A DNA stretch of 64,000 nucleotides from Halomarina salina (lineage in GTDB: Archaea > Halobacteriota > Halobacteria > Halobacteriales > Haloarculaceae), in NCBI RefSeq assembly GCF_023074835.1, contig NZ_JALLGW010000001.1, forward strand, positions 2,666,001 through 2,730,000. The letters run 5' to 3'. The notes beneath the pieces are model-generated. The model did not search any database. It saw only the letters and a list, made by a program, of their open reading frames with translations, and was not told where the DNA came from. The translations under genes and the position numbers were made by a program. Positions 1 to 7,972 of the stretch are shown here, in pieces. The stretch's first letter is position 1. Each line of letters opens with the position of its first letter.

Positions 1-188
1 CGAGGCGAGCCGAGGCGCTCGCTTCGTTCGCACCGCTGTAAATATCACCTGCATCGACAGAATCGTCCCGCAGGTCTCTCGTACTTGCGGAATGTAGCGG
101 TCGCTGTGGTCGAACAGTCAACGGCACGGCGCGATGCAGCACTACCCGGCAAGCACCCACCTCGTACCACAGGTCGTCTCTTCCTGTG
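1..188. other. intergenic left edge
   Basis: No gene is visible here. The stretch begins with the purine/pyrimidine-alternating GC-rich text common between haloarchaeal genes. An AT-rich patch near 38-46 could be a TATA element of a promoter, but it is 140 bp from the next ATG. Confidence 0.4.
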
Positions 189-614
189 ATGGATCTCCCC
201 GACGTCGGTCCCGGTGTTCTCTTCGGCGCGATCACGATGGTCGCGTGGGGCGTCTGGTTAGTGCTCGGTAACGCCGCGTCCGAATCTATCGACCCGCGGA
301 CCGCCGCCGCTATCTCGTACGTGGTCGCGGCGACCCTCGCCGTCGTCTACGTGCTCGTCTCCGACGCATCGCTCGTCGTCACGCCACGGGGCGGCCTGCT
401 CGCGGTCGTCGCTGGCGTCTTCACCGCGATCGGTCTCGTCTCGACGTACATCGGACTCTCCGTGGGGACGACGACGACCGTCTCGACCGTCGGCGCGATG
501 TACTTCGTCGTCGCGGCGCTCATCGGGATGGCCGTCCTCGGGGACGAACTCACGGCGAGGAAGGTCGCCGGGCTCGCGTTCGCCGCCCTCGGCGTGGCCC
601 TCATCGCTCGATAG
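189..614 (+). CDS. EamA/DMT-family membrane protein, single-domain (half-size)
   Basis: A 141-residue, almost wholly hydrophobic protein with about five membrane spans. The C-terminal part, with a Gly-rich helix and then an E-L-T-A-R-K-V-A-G-L-A-F-A-A-L-G-V-A-L-I pattern, is typical of one EamA domain of drug/metabolite transporters. Full-length DMT proteins have two such domains (about 300 residues), so this is a half-size form that would have to work as a dimer. I chose the ATG at 189 over the GTG one codon upstream. Substrate cannot be inferred. It stands alone, with an unrelated exported protein downstream. Confidence 0.75.
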   Translation: MDLPDVGPGVLFGAITMVAWGVWLVLGNAASESIDPRTAAAISYVVAATLAVVYVLVSDASLVVTPRGGLLAVVAGVFTAIGLVSTYIGLSVGTTTTVSTVGAMYFVVAALIGMAVLGDELTARKVAGLAFAALGVALIAR

Positions 615-926
615 CCACCGACCGCTCCGATACGCGCACGCTTCCAGTCTCGCCGGACTCGTCAGCCGTGCGGCAAGTGAGACTCGTCGGAACTGTCATC
701 GACGAGGGAGCCTCGGGTCGACTCCACCTATCTCGGAGAGACCGGTCACGGCAGAAAATTCGCATCACTGCGGACTACTCGGGGGGATACGATTACGAGG
801 ATCGTAGATACATATTGTGCACCCAGCAGATTGGGACTATCTCGAAAGTAGATAATACATCAAATAAGGAATTATCTAATATATGATAATTATAAGTCGG
901 TGTGGCCGCACGTACCCGGTAGGGAA
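615..926. promoter_or_regulatory. AT-rich intergenic with GATAAT boxes and promoter
   Basis: Gene-free stretch of 312 bp. The last 80 bp are unusually AT-rich for this genome and carry three alternating copies of one hexamer: GATAAT (851-856), ATTATC (871-876) and GATAAT (885-890). A TATA-like AATTATAA lies at 889-896, about 30 nt before the ATG at 927, so the downstream gene is probably transcribed without a leader. The boxes could bind a regulator; this is inference from symmetry only. A 72-codon GTG-start frame here has no recognisable protein features. Confidence 0.4.
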
Positions 927-1553
927 ATGGACGACAACACAGAGTCCGGACGACGCGACCTTCTCAATAAATCGGTCGGTATCGGCGCCGCAGCGCTCCT
1001 CGGTGCCGGTGGCGCACTGACGTTCTCCGATGGAGCACGAGCACAGGCGACGACGAACATCGATATCGCGGACGCGAGCGTCGTCACGAACGACGGCAGC
1101 GTCGACGAAGTCTGGATCACGCCGACCGGGAGCATCAACTGGGAGGGGTTCGACAAACCCGTGTCGGTCATCCGGGTGCAGTTCCGCTCGAAGGTCGACG
1201 GGCAGACGTCGTTCACCACCGCACTGGACAAGACGTACCCGATCGGGACGAACGGGGGCTCCGGTGGCACGTTCAGCGACGTGAAGTACCCGGAGAACAA
1301 CGGCAGGGTCGTCCTCTACAGCGGTACCGAGGCCAACGACCTCTTCGGCGTCCCCGAGGACGGCGAGACCCGCACACGAACCGTGACCGTCGAACTCCAC
1401 ATCGAACTCCTCAACGCCGGCAAGCAGCGCGTCACCCCGCCGGAAGCCGCCGAGGTGGTCGTCACCGACACGTTCGAGGCGACGACCACGAACCAGGCCG
1501 GGTCTGTCACGACGAACACGAACGCGGACGCCGGGATGAGCGGGGGGTCGTAA
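927..1553 (+). CDS. Tat-signal exported hypothetical protein
   Basis: A 208-residue protein of unknown function. The N-terminus has twin arginines (R9-R10) followed by D-L-L-N-K and a hydrophobic Ala/Gly stretch to about residue 36, ending with A-R-A-Q-A. This is a twin-arginine export signal, the main route for haloarchaeal secreted proteins. The mature part is rich in Thr, Val and Asp with alternating hydrophobic residues, suggesting a beta-sandwich; the tail is Thr/Asn/Gly-rich and probably disordered. There are no cysteines or catalytic motifs. The ATG at 927 is chosen over an upstream frame extension because it fits both the signal peptide and the TATA spacing. Confidence 0.7.
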   Translation: MDDNTESGRRDLLNKSVGIGAAALLGAGGALTFSDGARAQATTNIDIADASVVTNDGSVDEVWITPTGSINWEGFDKPVSVIRVQFRSKVDGQTSFTTALDKTYPIGTNGGSGGTFSDVKYPENNGRVVLYSGTEANDLFGVPEDGETRTRTVTVELHIELLNAGKQRVTPPEAAEVVVTDTFEATTTNQAGSVTTNTNADAGMSGGS

Positions 1554-1726
1554 ACCGGTGAGGCCACAGTAGCGTTCCGGTGAACGCCGTCGGGAGGTAC
1601 GACCGGGGTAACCCCCGTCGTCTCAGGGGGAGACGGCGGACGCACACCGCGTGACCATCGAACGGTACGACGGTGGTCACCCACGAGTCTCGTATCGCTG
1701 TCTCACCGACAGCCGTTGGGCCGGGA

Positions 1727-3445
1727 CTACTCTCGGCGCACGCCCGGATTCGTCACCGCGCCGTCGGCCGCCGAACCGAACGTCGCACCGTACTTCGCCA
1801 GCACGCCGTTCGTGTAGTTCGGGTCCGGGCGCTCCCACGCGTCGCGCCGCTCCGCGAGTTCCTCCTCGCTCACGTCGACCGACAGGTCCCGCTCCTCCAC
1901 GTCGATGGTGACGACGTCGCCGTCTTCGAGCAGGCCGATGGGGCCGCCGACGAACGCCTCCGGCGCGACGTGGCCGATGGAGAACCCGCGGGTGGCCCCG
2001 GAGAACCGGCCGTCGGTGAACAGCGCGACGTCCTCGGCGTGGTCCTGGCCGGCGACGGCGGCGGTGACGCCGAGCATCTCGCGCATCCCTGGGCCGCCGC
2101 GCGGTCCCTCGTTGCGGATGCAGAGCACGTCGCCGCTCTCGACGTGGCCCTCCTGCACGTAGCGCATCGCCTCCTCCTCCCGCTCGAAGACGCGGACCGG
2201 CCCCTCGTGGCGCAGGTCGTCCTTGCCGGTGACCTTGAGGACGGCTCCGTCCGGCGCGAGGTTGCCCGTCAGGATACGGATGGCCCCCTCCTCGGAGAAC
2301 GGGTCCGAGACCGGGCGAAGGAAGTCAGCATCGGAGCCTTCGCTCCCGTCGACACCGAGATGGTCGAGTTCCGCCGCGACGGTCCGACCGGTGACGGTCA
2401 TCGCGTCGCCGTCGAGCAGGTCGGCGTCGAGCAGGCGCTTCATCACGACGGGGACCCCGCCCACCTCGTGGAGGTCCTTCATGACGCGCGACCCGCCGGG
2501 CTGGAGGTTGGCTATCTTCGGCGTCTCCCGCGATATCTCGTCGAAGCGCTCGATGGAGAGCTCGATGCCCGCCTCCGCGGCGAGCGCGAGCAGGTGGAGG
2601 ACGGCGTTGGTCGACCCGCCCATCGCCACCTGCAGTCGGATGGCGTTCTCGAACGAGGCCTTCGAAAGGATGTCCGAGGGTTTGCGGTCCTGTTCGACGC
2701 AGTCGAGGACGAGTTCGCCCGCGCGGCGCGCGGTGTCGAGACGCTCCTCGCTCTCGGCGAGCGGCGAGGCACTGCCGAGCGGTGCGAGGCCGAGCGCCTC
2801 CGACATGGACGCCATCGTGTTCGCGGTGAACATCCCGCCGCAGGAGCCAGCGCCGGGACAGGCGTTGCGCTCCAGGTCGTCGAGTTCCTCGCGGCTCATC
2901 TCGCCCGACGCGTACGTCCCGACGCCCTCGAAGACGTTCTGGACGGTCACCTCCCGGCCCTCGTGGTCGCCGGGCAGGATGGACCCGCCGTAGACGAACA
3001 CCGACGGGAGGTCCGTCCGGATGGCGGCCATCATCATGCCGGGGAGGTTCTTGTCACAGCCAGCGACGGTGACGAGGGCGTCCATCCGCTCGCCGAACGA
3101 GACGAGTTCGACGGAGTCGGCGATGATCTCGCGGGAGACGAGGGAGGCCTTCATCCCCTCGGTCCCCATCGAGATGGCGTCGGAGATGGTGATGGTGCCG
3201 AACTCGATGGGCATGCCGCCCGTCTCGTCGACGCCCTCGTACGCCGCGTCCGCGACGTCGTCCAGATGGACGTTGCACGGCGTGATGTCCGCCGCCGGGT
3301 TGGCGACGCCCACCATCGGCGCGTCGAAGTCGGCGTCGTCGTAGCCCATCGCCCGGAACATCGCGCGGTGCGGCGCGCGCTCCGGTCCCTGCGTCACTTC
3401 GGCACTTCGGAGGCGCTTCCCTCCCTCCCCGTTGTCTCCACTCAT
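1727..3445 (-). CDS. ilvD: dihydroxy-acid dehydratase
   Basis: IlvD dehydrates 2,3-dihydroxy-isovalerate and 2,3-dihydroxy-3-methylvalerate, the third common step of valine and isoleucine synthesis. The 572 residues match the family length. Iron-sulfur ligands are visible at C57 (T-P-C-N-V-H), C130 (A-G-C-D-K-N-L-P-G) and C202 (S-C-G-G-M-F-T-A-N-T-M). The substrate-binding end P-D-P-N-Y follows in the C-terminal part. It is transcribed away from leuA, and the two promoters share the 3446-3822 interval. A purine-rich GGAGGT lies just before the ATG on the minus strand. The other ilv/leu genes follow on the plus strand, so the cluster holds the complete common pathway. Confidence 0.97.
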   Translation of the reverse strand: MSGDNGEGGKRLRSAEVTQGPERAPHRAMFRAMGYDDADFDAPMVGVANPAADITPCNVHLDDVADAAYEGVDETGGMPIEFGTITISDAISMGTEGMKASLVSREIIADSVELVSFGERMDALVTVAGCDKNLPGMMMAAIRTDLPSVFVYGGSILPGDHEGREVTVQNVFEGVGTYASGEMSREELDDLERNACPGAGSCGGMFTANTMASMSEALGLAPLGSASPLAESEERLDTARRAGELVLDCVEQDRKPSDILSKASFENAIRLQVAMGGSTNAVLHLLALAAEAGIELSIERFDEISRETPKIANLQPGGSRVMKDLHEVGGVPVVMKRLLDADLLDGDAMTVTGRTVAAELDHLGVDGSEGSDADFLRPVSDPFSEEGAIRILTGNLAPDGAVLKVTGKDDLRHEGPVRVFEREEEAMRYVQEGHVESGDVLCIRNEGPRGGPGMREMLGVTAAVAGQDHAEDVALFTDGRFSGATRGFSIGHVAPEAFVGGPIGLLEDGDVVTIDVEERDLSVDVSEEELAERRDAWERPDPNYTNGVLAKYGATFGSAADGAVTNPGVRRE

Positions 3446-3822
3446 ACCTCCACGTCCGCCCGCGTCGCCTTAACCTCCCGTGGCCGGGCAGGTGTTGCAG
3501 TCAGACCGACGCCGGCAGTGGCCCGGGTCGATTCGCGGACCGCCACTCCCGACCATCGGCGACTCGACTCCCGGCGAGCCGTGGGTGCGCCCGAAGCGCG
3601 CCCGAGGTGAGACCCCCCGTCGCGGAGCGGGTGTCGCGGCAATCCGTGCGCCGACCGCCGTGGCGTGACACAGGTTATTGGGCGGTATGGTTTCAGGTCG
3701 TACAAGGTCGTATTAGGCCGCGCCGTCGTGCGATTCGCCGGAGCGTGTCGGAAATCTGGACACCTGTAACTTTCGCCCCGGGGAGAAGCGTTAATACTGA
3801 CCGGTCGTTGGCGTGGAGTACA
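3446..3822. promoter_or_regulatory. divergent ilvD / leuA promoter region
   Basis: A 377-bp interval without a convincing gene. On the minus strand a GTTAAGG element around 3467-3473 lies about 25 nt before the ilvD ATG. On the plus strand GTTAATACT (3790-3798) lies about 27 nt before the ATG at 3823, the usual distance for leaderless haloarchaeal transcription. Open frames here read as Arg/Pro-rich shadow peptides. Confidence 0.55.
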
Positions 3823-3900
3823 ATGTCACACACGACAGAGGGCACGTCGGAGACCCCGGCGGGTCGAGTTCTTCGACGGTACGCTGAGAACTACTGCTGA
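3823..3900 (+). CDS. out-of-frame leaderless-type short ORF overlapping leuA
   Basis: The ATG at 3823 lies where a leaderless transcript from the TATA-like element at 3790-3798 should begin, yet it opens a frame of only 25 codons that stops at 3898-3900. The leuA frame is shifted by +1 and already reads V-E-F-F-D-G-T-L from 3863. The ORF therefore overlaps leuA by about 36 nt. It may be a regulatory upstream ORF, the first part of a +1 frameshifted LeuA (a CTT-CGA-C slip site occurs at 3871-3877), or the mark of a single extra G in the GGG run at 3861-3863. It is not enriched in leucine codons. Confidence 0.4.
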   Translation: MSHTTEGTSETPAGRVLRRYAENYC

Positions 3901-5056
3901 ATTCGACGACGCACGGATTTTCGACACGACGCTGCGCGACGGCGAGCAGTCGCCACGAACCTCGTTCTCGTACGACGACAAGCGCGACATAGCCGCGCTG
4001 CTGGACGCGATGGGCGTCCACGTCGTCGAGGCGGGGTTCCCGGTGAACTCCGACGCGGAGTTCGCCGCGGTGCGCGACATCGCCGAGAGCACCACCTCGA
4101 CGACCTGCGGGCTGGCCCGCGTGGTCGACGAGGACGTGGAGGCCGCACTCGACGCGAACGTGGACATGGTCCACGTGTTCGCCTCGACCAGCGACGTGCA
4201 ACTGGAGGACTCCATGCACGCGACGCGCGAGGAGGTCGTGGAGCGCTCGGTGGACGCGGTCCAGCGAGTCCGCGACGCGGGGTGCGAGGTGATGTTCTCC
4301 CCGATGGACGCCACCCGGACCGACCCCGACTTCCTGCAGGAGGTCGTCGAAGCGGTCTCGGAGGTCGGCGTCGACTGGATCAACATCCCCGACACCTGCG
4401 GCGTCGCCACGCCCGCTCGGTTCGCGAAACTGGTCGAGCAGGTCGGCGAGTACACCGACGCGCGCATCGACGTCCACACGCACGACGACTTCGGCCTGGC
4501 GAGCGCCAACGCGCTGGCCGGGTTCGAGGCGGGCGCGGCCCAGGCGCAGGTGTCGGTCAACGGCATCGGCGAGCGCGCGGGCAACGCCGCCTTCGAGGAG
4601 GTCGTCATGGCCGTCGAGAGCATCCACGGCGTCGACACCGGTATCGACACGACGCGCATCACGGAGCTGGCGCGGATGGTCGAGGAGAAGAGCGGGGTGC
4701 CCGTCCCGGCGAACAAGCCGGTCGTCGGCGACAACGCGTTCGCCCACGAGTCGGGCATCCACGCCGCGGGCGTCATCGAGAACGCCGCGACGTTCGAACC
4801 CGGCGTGATGACTCCGGAGATGGTCGGCGCGGAACGCGAACTGGTGATGGGCAAACACACCGGCGTCCACTCGGTTCGCGAGCGCCTGCGCGAGGCGGGG
4901 TACGACCCGACCGAGGAGCAGGTACGCGCCGTCACCCGGAAGGTGAAGGACCACGGCGCGGAGAAACAGCGCGTCACCGAGGAGCGGGTCCGCGAGTTCG
5001 CCGACGAGGTCGGCGTCGAACAGGCCGCAGAGCGAGTCACGGAGGGGTCGCGCTGA
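3863..5056 (+). CDS. leuA: 2-isopropylmalate synthase (start unresolved)
   Basis: LeuA condenses acetyl-CoA with 2-ketoisovalerate, the first committed step of leucine synthesis. The frame contains the HMGL-like signature D-T-T-L-R-D-G-E-Q-S-P, then I-D-V-H-T-H-D-D-F-G-L-A and N-G-I-G-E-R-A-G-N, and H-E-S-G-I-H-A, all typical of homocitrate/isopropylmalate synthases. About 400 residues means the short archaeal form with little of the C-terminal regulatory domain. A citramalate-synthase paralogue is possible, but the position in the ilv/leu cluster favours LeuA. The first in-frame ATG (4010) would delete the catalytic signature. Between the upstream stop at 3767 and that point there is no in-frame ATG, GTG or TTG, so the true start is unclear. 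The given start is the first codon clearly belonging to the protein. Confidence 0.85.
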   Translation, partial: VEFFDGTLRTTAEFDDARIFDTTLRDGEQSPRTSFSYDDKRDIAALLDAMGVHVVEAGFPVNSDAEFAAVRDIAESTTSTTCGLARVVDEDVEAALDANVDMVHVFASTSDVQLEDSMHATREEVVERSVDAVQRVRDAGCEVMFSPMDATRTDPDFLQEVVEAVSEVGVDWINIPDTCGVATPARFAKLVEQVGEYTDARIDVHTHDDFGLASANALAGFEAGAAQAQVSVNGIGERAGNAAFEEVVMAVESIHGVDTGIDTTRITELARMVEEKSGVPVPANKPVVGDNAFAHESGIHAAGVIENAATFEPGVMTPEMVGAERELVMGKHTGVHSVRERLREAGYDPTEEQVRAVTRKVKDHGAEKQRVTEERVREFADEVGVEQAAERVTEGSR

Positions 5057-5096
5057 TGTCCTCCAGCGGCAATCGCCCCGAGGGCGAGCGACCGCG

Positions 5097-5119
5097 CTCG
5101 CGCGGACGGTCCGCGCGAG
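5097..5119 (+). terminator. hairpin downstream of leuA
   Basis: A perfect 9-bp GC stem, CTCGCGCGG at 5097-5105 and CCGCGCGAG at 5111-5119, with a 5-nt loop. It lies 40 nt after the leuA stop. No T-run follows, so its role as a terminator is an inference. Confidence 0.4.
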
Positions 5120-5196
5120 TGCCGACCGGGGAACGTCGGTCCTCACGTATCGACGTGACCGGCACGGAGCGCGGCGAGACTTGCCCGCCTGCAAAC

Positions 5197-5204
5197 GGTT
5201 ATGT
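5197..5204 (+). promoter_or_regulatory. TATA element of the ilvB leader promoter
   Basis: GGTTATGT lies about 27-30 nt before the leader ATG at 5228, the expected spacing for a leaderless transcript. No TATA-like sequence occurs in the 30 nt before ilvB itself (5376). The ilvB operon is therefore probably transcribed from here, with an mRNA leader of about 150 nt. Confidence 0.5.
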
Positions 5205-5209
5205 TCGTG

Positions 5210-5223
5210 GGGTCGTTCGACCC
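5210..5223. promoter_or_regulatory. palindromic operator candidate at the ilvB promoter
   Basis: GGGTCG (5210-5215), TT, CGACCC (5218-5223) is a perfect 6+2+6 palindrome between the TATA-like element and the predicted transcription start. A bound repressor would block initiation. The protein that might bind is unknown. Confidence 0.4.
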
Positions 5224-5227
5224 GGTA

Positions 5228-5296
5228 ATGACGCACACTCGGCTCCCGGAGACGACCGCAGTGAGCGTCGCGCTCGCGATTATTGTAGGGGTCTAG
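5228..5296 (+). CDS. putative ilvB leader peptide (22 residues, Ile/Val/Leu-rich)
   Basis: The ATG at 5228 opens a 22-codon frame ending with TAG at 5294-5296. Eight residues are branched-chain: L6, V12, V14, L16, I18, I19, V20 and V22, seven of them in the last eleven codons. The ATG sits at the predicted leaderless transcription start. The last three codons and the stop lie inside the hairpin at 5285-5303, and another hairpin (5261-5277) forms from its middle. This is the design of bacterial ilv/leu attenuator peptides, which sense charged tRNA levels. No such mechanism is established in archaea to my knowledge, so the role is inferred. Confidence 0.55.
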   Translation: MTHTRLPETTAVSVALAIIVGV

Positions 5297-5303
5297 CCCC
5301 TAC
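5261..5303 (+). promoter_or_regulatory. attenuator-like pair of hairpins overlapping the leader ORF
   Basis: Hairpin one is GTGAGCG (5261-5267) with CGCTCGC (5271-5277), loop of 3. Hairpin two is GTAGGGG (5285-5291) with CCCCTAC (5297-5303), loop TCTAG that contains the leader stop codon. The 3' arm of hairpin one can instead pair with GCGAGCG at 5343-5349, so mutually exclusive folds exist. A ribosome stalled on Ile18-Ile19-Val20 would cover the 5' arm of hairpin two. No U-run follows, so the effect could be factor-dependent termination or translational control. Confidence 0.5.
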
Positions 5304-5375
5304 CGCATCCTCTCCTCACCGACCGACCGCACCGCCTTCCGAGCGAGCGACCAGCACGACACCAATCCACGACAG

Positions 5376-7229
5376 ATGAGCGAGCGAACGAGCACCCCGA
5401 CCAACCCCCGGTATCGAGAGCCGACCGAATCGCCCACCGAGGGGGAACAGACCGAGACAGAGGAATCGAACGAGACGACGCCCGAGTCGGCAGACCAGGC
5501 GACCGACGAGGACGAGCAACGACCCGTCACCACGGGCGCGCAGGCGACCATCCGCGCGCTCGAAGCGGCGGGCGTCGAGCACGTCTTCGGCGTGCAGGGC
5601 GGGGCCATCATGCCCGTCTACGACGCGCTGTACGACTCCGACATCAGCCACGTCACGATGGCCCACGAGCAGGGCGCGGCCCACGCCGCCGACGCCTACG
5701 GTCAGGTGACCGGTCGGCCGGGCATCTGCATGGCGACGTCCGGGCCGGGCGCGACGAACCTCGTCACCGGCATCGCGGACGCGAACATGGACTCGGACCC
5801 GGTCGTCGCACTGACGGGCCAGGTCCCGACGAAGTTCGTCGGGAACGACGCGTTCCAGGAGACGGACACCGTCGGCGTCACGCGACCCGTCACGAAGACG
5901 AACTACTTCGCTGACGACCCGAACACCGTCGGTGCGACGGTCAGCGACGCCATCGCGTTCGCGGGCACGGGCCGACCCGGCCCGACGCTCGTCGACCTCC
6001 CGAAGGACGTGACGACGGGGGAGACGAGCGACGAGGCCGCCAGCCCGACGGCACCCCCCACCGACGAGCCGCCGGCCGCGGAGCAGGAGGCCGTCGAGTC
6101 TGCGGCGCGCGCACTCGCGGAGGCCGACCGCCCGCTCATCCTCTCGGGTGGCGGCGTGACGAAGGGCGAGGCGAGCGACGAGGTGCGCGCGTTCGCCACC
6201 GAGTTCGGCATCCCCGTCACGACGACGATGCCCGGCATCGGGACGTTCCCGGAGGACCACGACCTCTCGCTGTCGTGGGCCGGGATGCACGGGACGGGCT
6301 ACGCGAACATGGCCATCAGCCACACCGACTGCCTGCTCGCCATCGGGACGCGCTTCGACGACCGGCTGACGGGCGGTATCGAGACGTTCGCGCCCGACGC
6401 GACGGTCGTCCACGTCGACATCGACCCGGCCGAGATATCGAAGAACGTCCACGCCGACCACCCGCTGATCGGCGACGCGGGCACCGTCGTCGAACAGCTC
6501 CACGACGCGATGCCCGGCGCGTTCTCCGCGACGGAGCGGAGCGCCGACGACTACGAGTCGTGGTGCGAGACGTGCACCGGGTGGAAGGAGACGTACCGCC
6601 AGACGTACGACACGCCCGACGACGAACCGCTCAAACCGCAGTTCGTCGTCGAGGCGACCGACGAACTGACGCCCGACGACACGCTCGTCACGACGGGCGT
6701 CGGCCAGCACCAGATGTGGGCCGCGCAGTACTGGACGTACACCGAGCCGCGGACCTACATCTCCTCGCACGGCCTCGGGACGATGGGCTACGGTCTGCCC
6801 GCCGCCATCGGGGCGAAGGTGGCCGCCCCGGACCGCGAGGTGGTCTGCTTCGACGGCGACGGGAGCTTCCTGATGACGATGCAGGGGCTGTCGGTCGCGG
6901 TGCGCGAGAACCTCGACATCACGGTCGTCGTCCTCAACAACGAGGCCATCGGGATGGTCCGCCAGTGGCAGGACGCGTTCTTCGAGGGGCGCCGGATGGC
7001 CTCGGAGTACCCGTGGGTGCCGGACTTCGCGATGCTCGCGGAGGCGTTCGGCGCGAAGGGGTTCACCCTTCGCGAGTACGAGGAGACGGCCGACACCCTC
7101 CGCGAGGCCATCGAGTACGACGGCCCGAGCGTCGTCGACGCGTACATCGACCCGGCGGAGAACGTCTTCCCCATCGTCCCGAGCGGCGGCGACAACGCTC
7201 GCTTCGCCCTGACGGAGGACCAGCTATGA
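5376..7229 (+). CDS. ilvB: acetolactate synthase, large (catalytic) subunit
   Basis: A TPP enzyme joining two pyruvates to acetolactate, or pyruvate with 2-oxobutyrate, at the entry of valine/leucine and isoleucine synthesis. The catalytic glutamate is E98 in the H-E-Q-G-A-A-H motif. The TPP/Mg site G-D-G-S ... N-N is near residues 494-522, with N-N-E-A-I-G-M following. The 617-residue chain is longer than usual because about 50 Thr/Glu-rich, disordered residues precede the first domain. The stop overlaps the ilvN start (ATGA at 7226-7229), indicating translational coupling. It is the first enzyme gene after the Ile/Val-rich leader. Confidence 0.96.
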   Translation: MSERTSTPTNPRYREPTESPTEGEQTETEESNETTPESADQATDEDEQRPVTTGAQATIRALEAAGVEHVFGVQGGAIMPVYDALYDSDISHVTMAHEQGAAHAADAYGQVTGRPGICMATSGPGATNLVTGIADANMDSDPVVALTGQVPTKFVGNDAFQETDTVGVTRPVTKTNYFADDPNTVGATVSDAIAFAGTGRPGPTLVDLPKDVTTGETSDEAASPTAPPTDEPPAAEQEAVESAARALAEADRPLILSGGGVTKGEASDEVRAFATEFGIPVTTTMPGIGTFPEDHDLSLSWAGMHGTGYANMAISHTDCLLAIGTRFDDRLTGGIETFAPDATVVHVDIDPAEISKNVHADHPLIGDAGTVVEQLHDAMPGAFSATERSADDYESWCETCTGWKETYRQTYDTPDDEPLKPQFVVEATDELTPDDTLVTTGVGQHQMWAAQYWTYTEPRTYISSHGLGTMGYGLPAAIGAKVAAPDREVVCFDGDGSFLMTMQGLSVAVRENLDITVVVLNNEAIGMVRQWQDAFFEGRRMASEYPWVPDFAMLAEAFGAKGFTLREYEETADTLREAIEYDGPSVVDAYIDPAENVFPIVPSGGDNARFALTEDQL

Positions 7230-7972
7230 GCCAGGACGCCACCGACGGGACCGAGGAGTCGGTCGAACGGACCGAAGGGAGCCACAGCGTCGGCCCACAT
7301 CCGGACGAGCGCGAGCACCCCATGGGGCGTCGCTCCTCGCAGGGCATCCGCATCGACCCGGACGTCGAGGCGACCCACGAGCCACGGCGGACGACCATCT
7401 CGGCGCTCGTCCGTCACGAACCGGGCGTGCTCGCGGAGGTGTCCGGCCTCGTCAGTCGACGGCAGTTCAACATCGAGTCGCTGACCGTCGGGTCGACGAC
7501 GAACCCGGAGACGGCGCGCATCACGCTCGTCATCGACGAGCCCGAACCCGGCGTCCGACAGGTCGAGCGCCAGCTGGCGAAGCTCCGGCACGTCATCTCC
7601 GTGGGCGAACTCGACGGCGACGCGGTCCGACGCGAACTCGTCGTCCTGAAGGTCCACGGCGACCGACCGGCGCAGGTCCAGGCGGTCACCGAGATGTACG
7701 ACGGGAAGACCCTGGACGCCGGGCCGCGGACCATCACGGTCGAGATCACCGGCGACGAGCAGACCGTCGACGACGCCATCGACGCGTTCCGGCAGTTCGG
7801 CATCCGCGAACTCGCCCGGACCGGCCACACCGCGCTCGCACGCGGCGAGACGTGGACGACGCCCGACGAACAGGAGCGGTACGAACGACTCCACGGCACC
7901 GGGGACGGGGAGTCCGCCAGCGACGAGGCCGCCACGACCAGCGCCCCGGCGAACTTTTCAGACGATGACTGA
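7226..7972 (+). CDS. ilvN: acetolactate synthase, small (regulatory) subunit
   Basis: The 248-residue regulatory partner of IlvB, which normally gives valine feedback and raises activity. After about 50 acidic residues an ACT domain begins ([19 protein letters not shown]), with [11 protein letters not shown], followed by the ALS-small C-terminal domain (about residues 135-210) and an acidic tail. The N-terminal extension and tail are longer than in bacterial IlvN (about 160 residues). It overlaps ilvB by 4 nt and ilvC by 8 nt, consistent with a tightly coupled operon. Confidence 0.94.
   Translation: MSQDATDGTEESVERTEGSHSVGPHPDEREHPMGRRSSQGIRIDPDVEATHEPRRTTISALVRHEPGVLAEVSGLVSRRQFNIESLTVGSTTNPETARITLVIDEPEPGVRQVERQLAKLRHVISVGELDGDAVRRELVVLKVHGDRPAQVQAVTEMYDGKTLDAGPRTITVEITGDEQTVDDAIDAFRQFGIRELARTGHTALARGETWTTPDEQERYERLHGTGDGESASDEAATTSAPANFSDDD

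Noticed and set aside
668-886. 72-codon GTG-start frame
   Set aside because: The composition is basic and unlike haloarchaeal proteins; its end runs into the AT-rich promoter of the next gene; no domain or membrane segment is visible.
1673-3610. 645-codon plus-strand frame opposite ilvD
   Set aside because: It is the antisense shadow of ilvD, with Arg/Asp/Val/His-rich text typical of frames opposite GC-rich genes. Similar long shadows opposite leuA, ilvB, leuC, nuoCD, rbcL and the transducer were also dropped.
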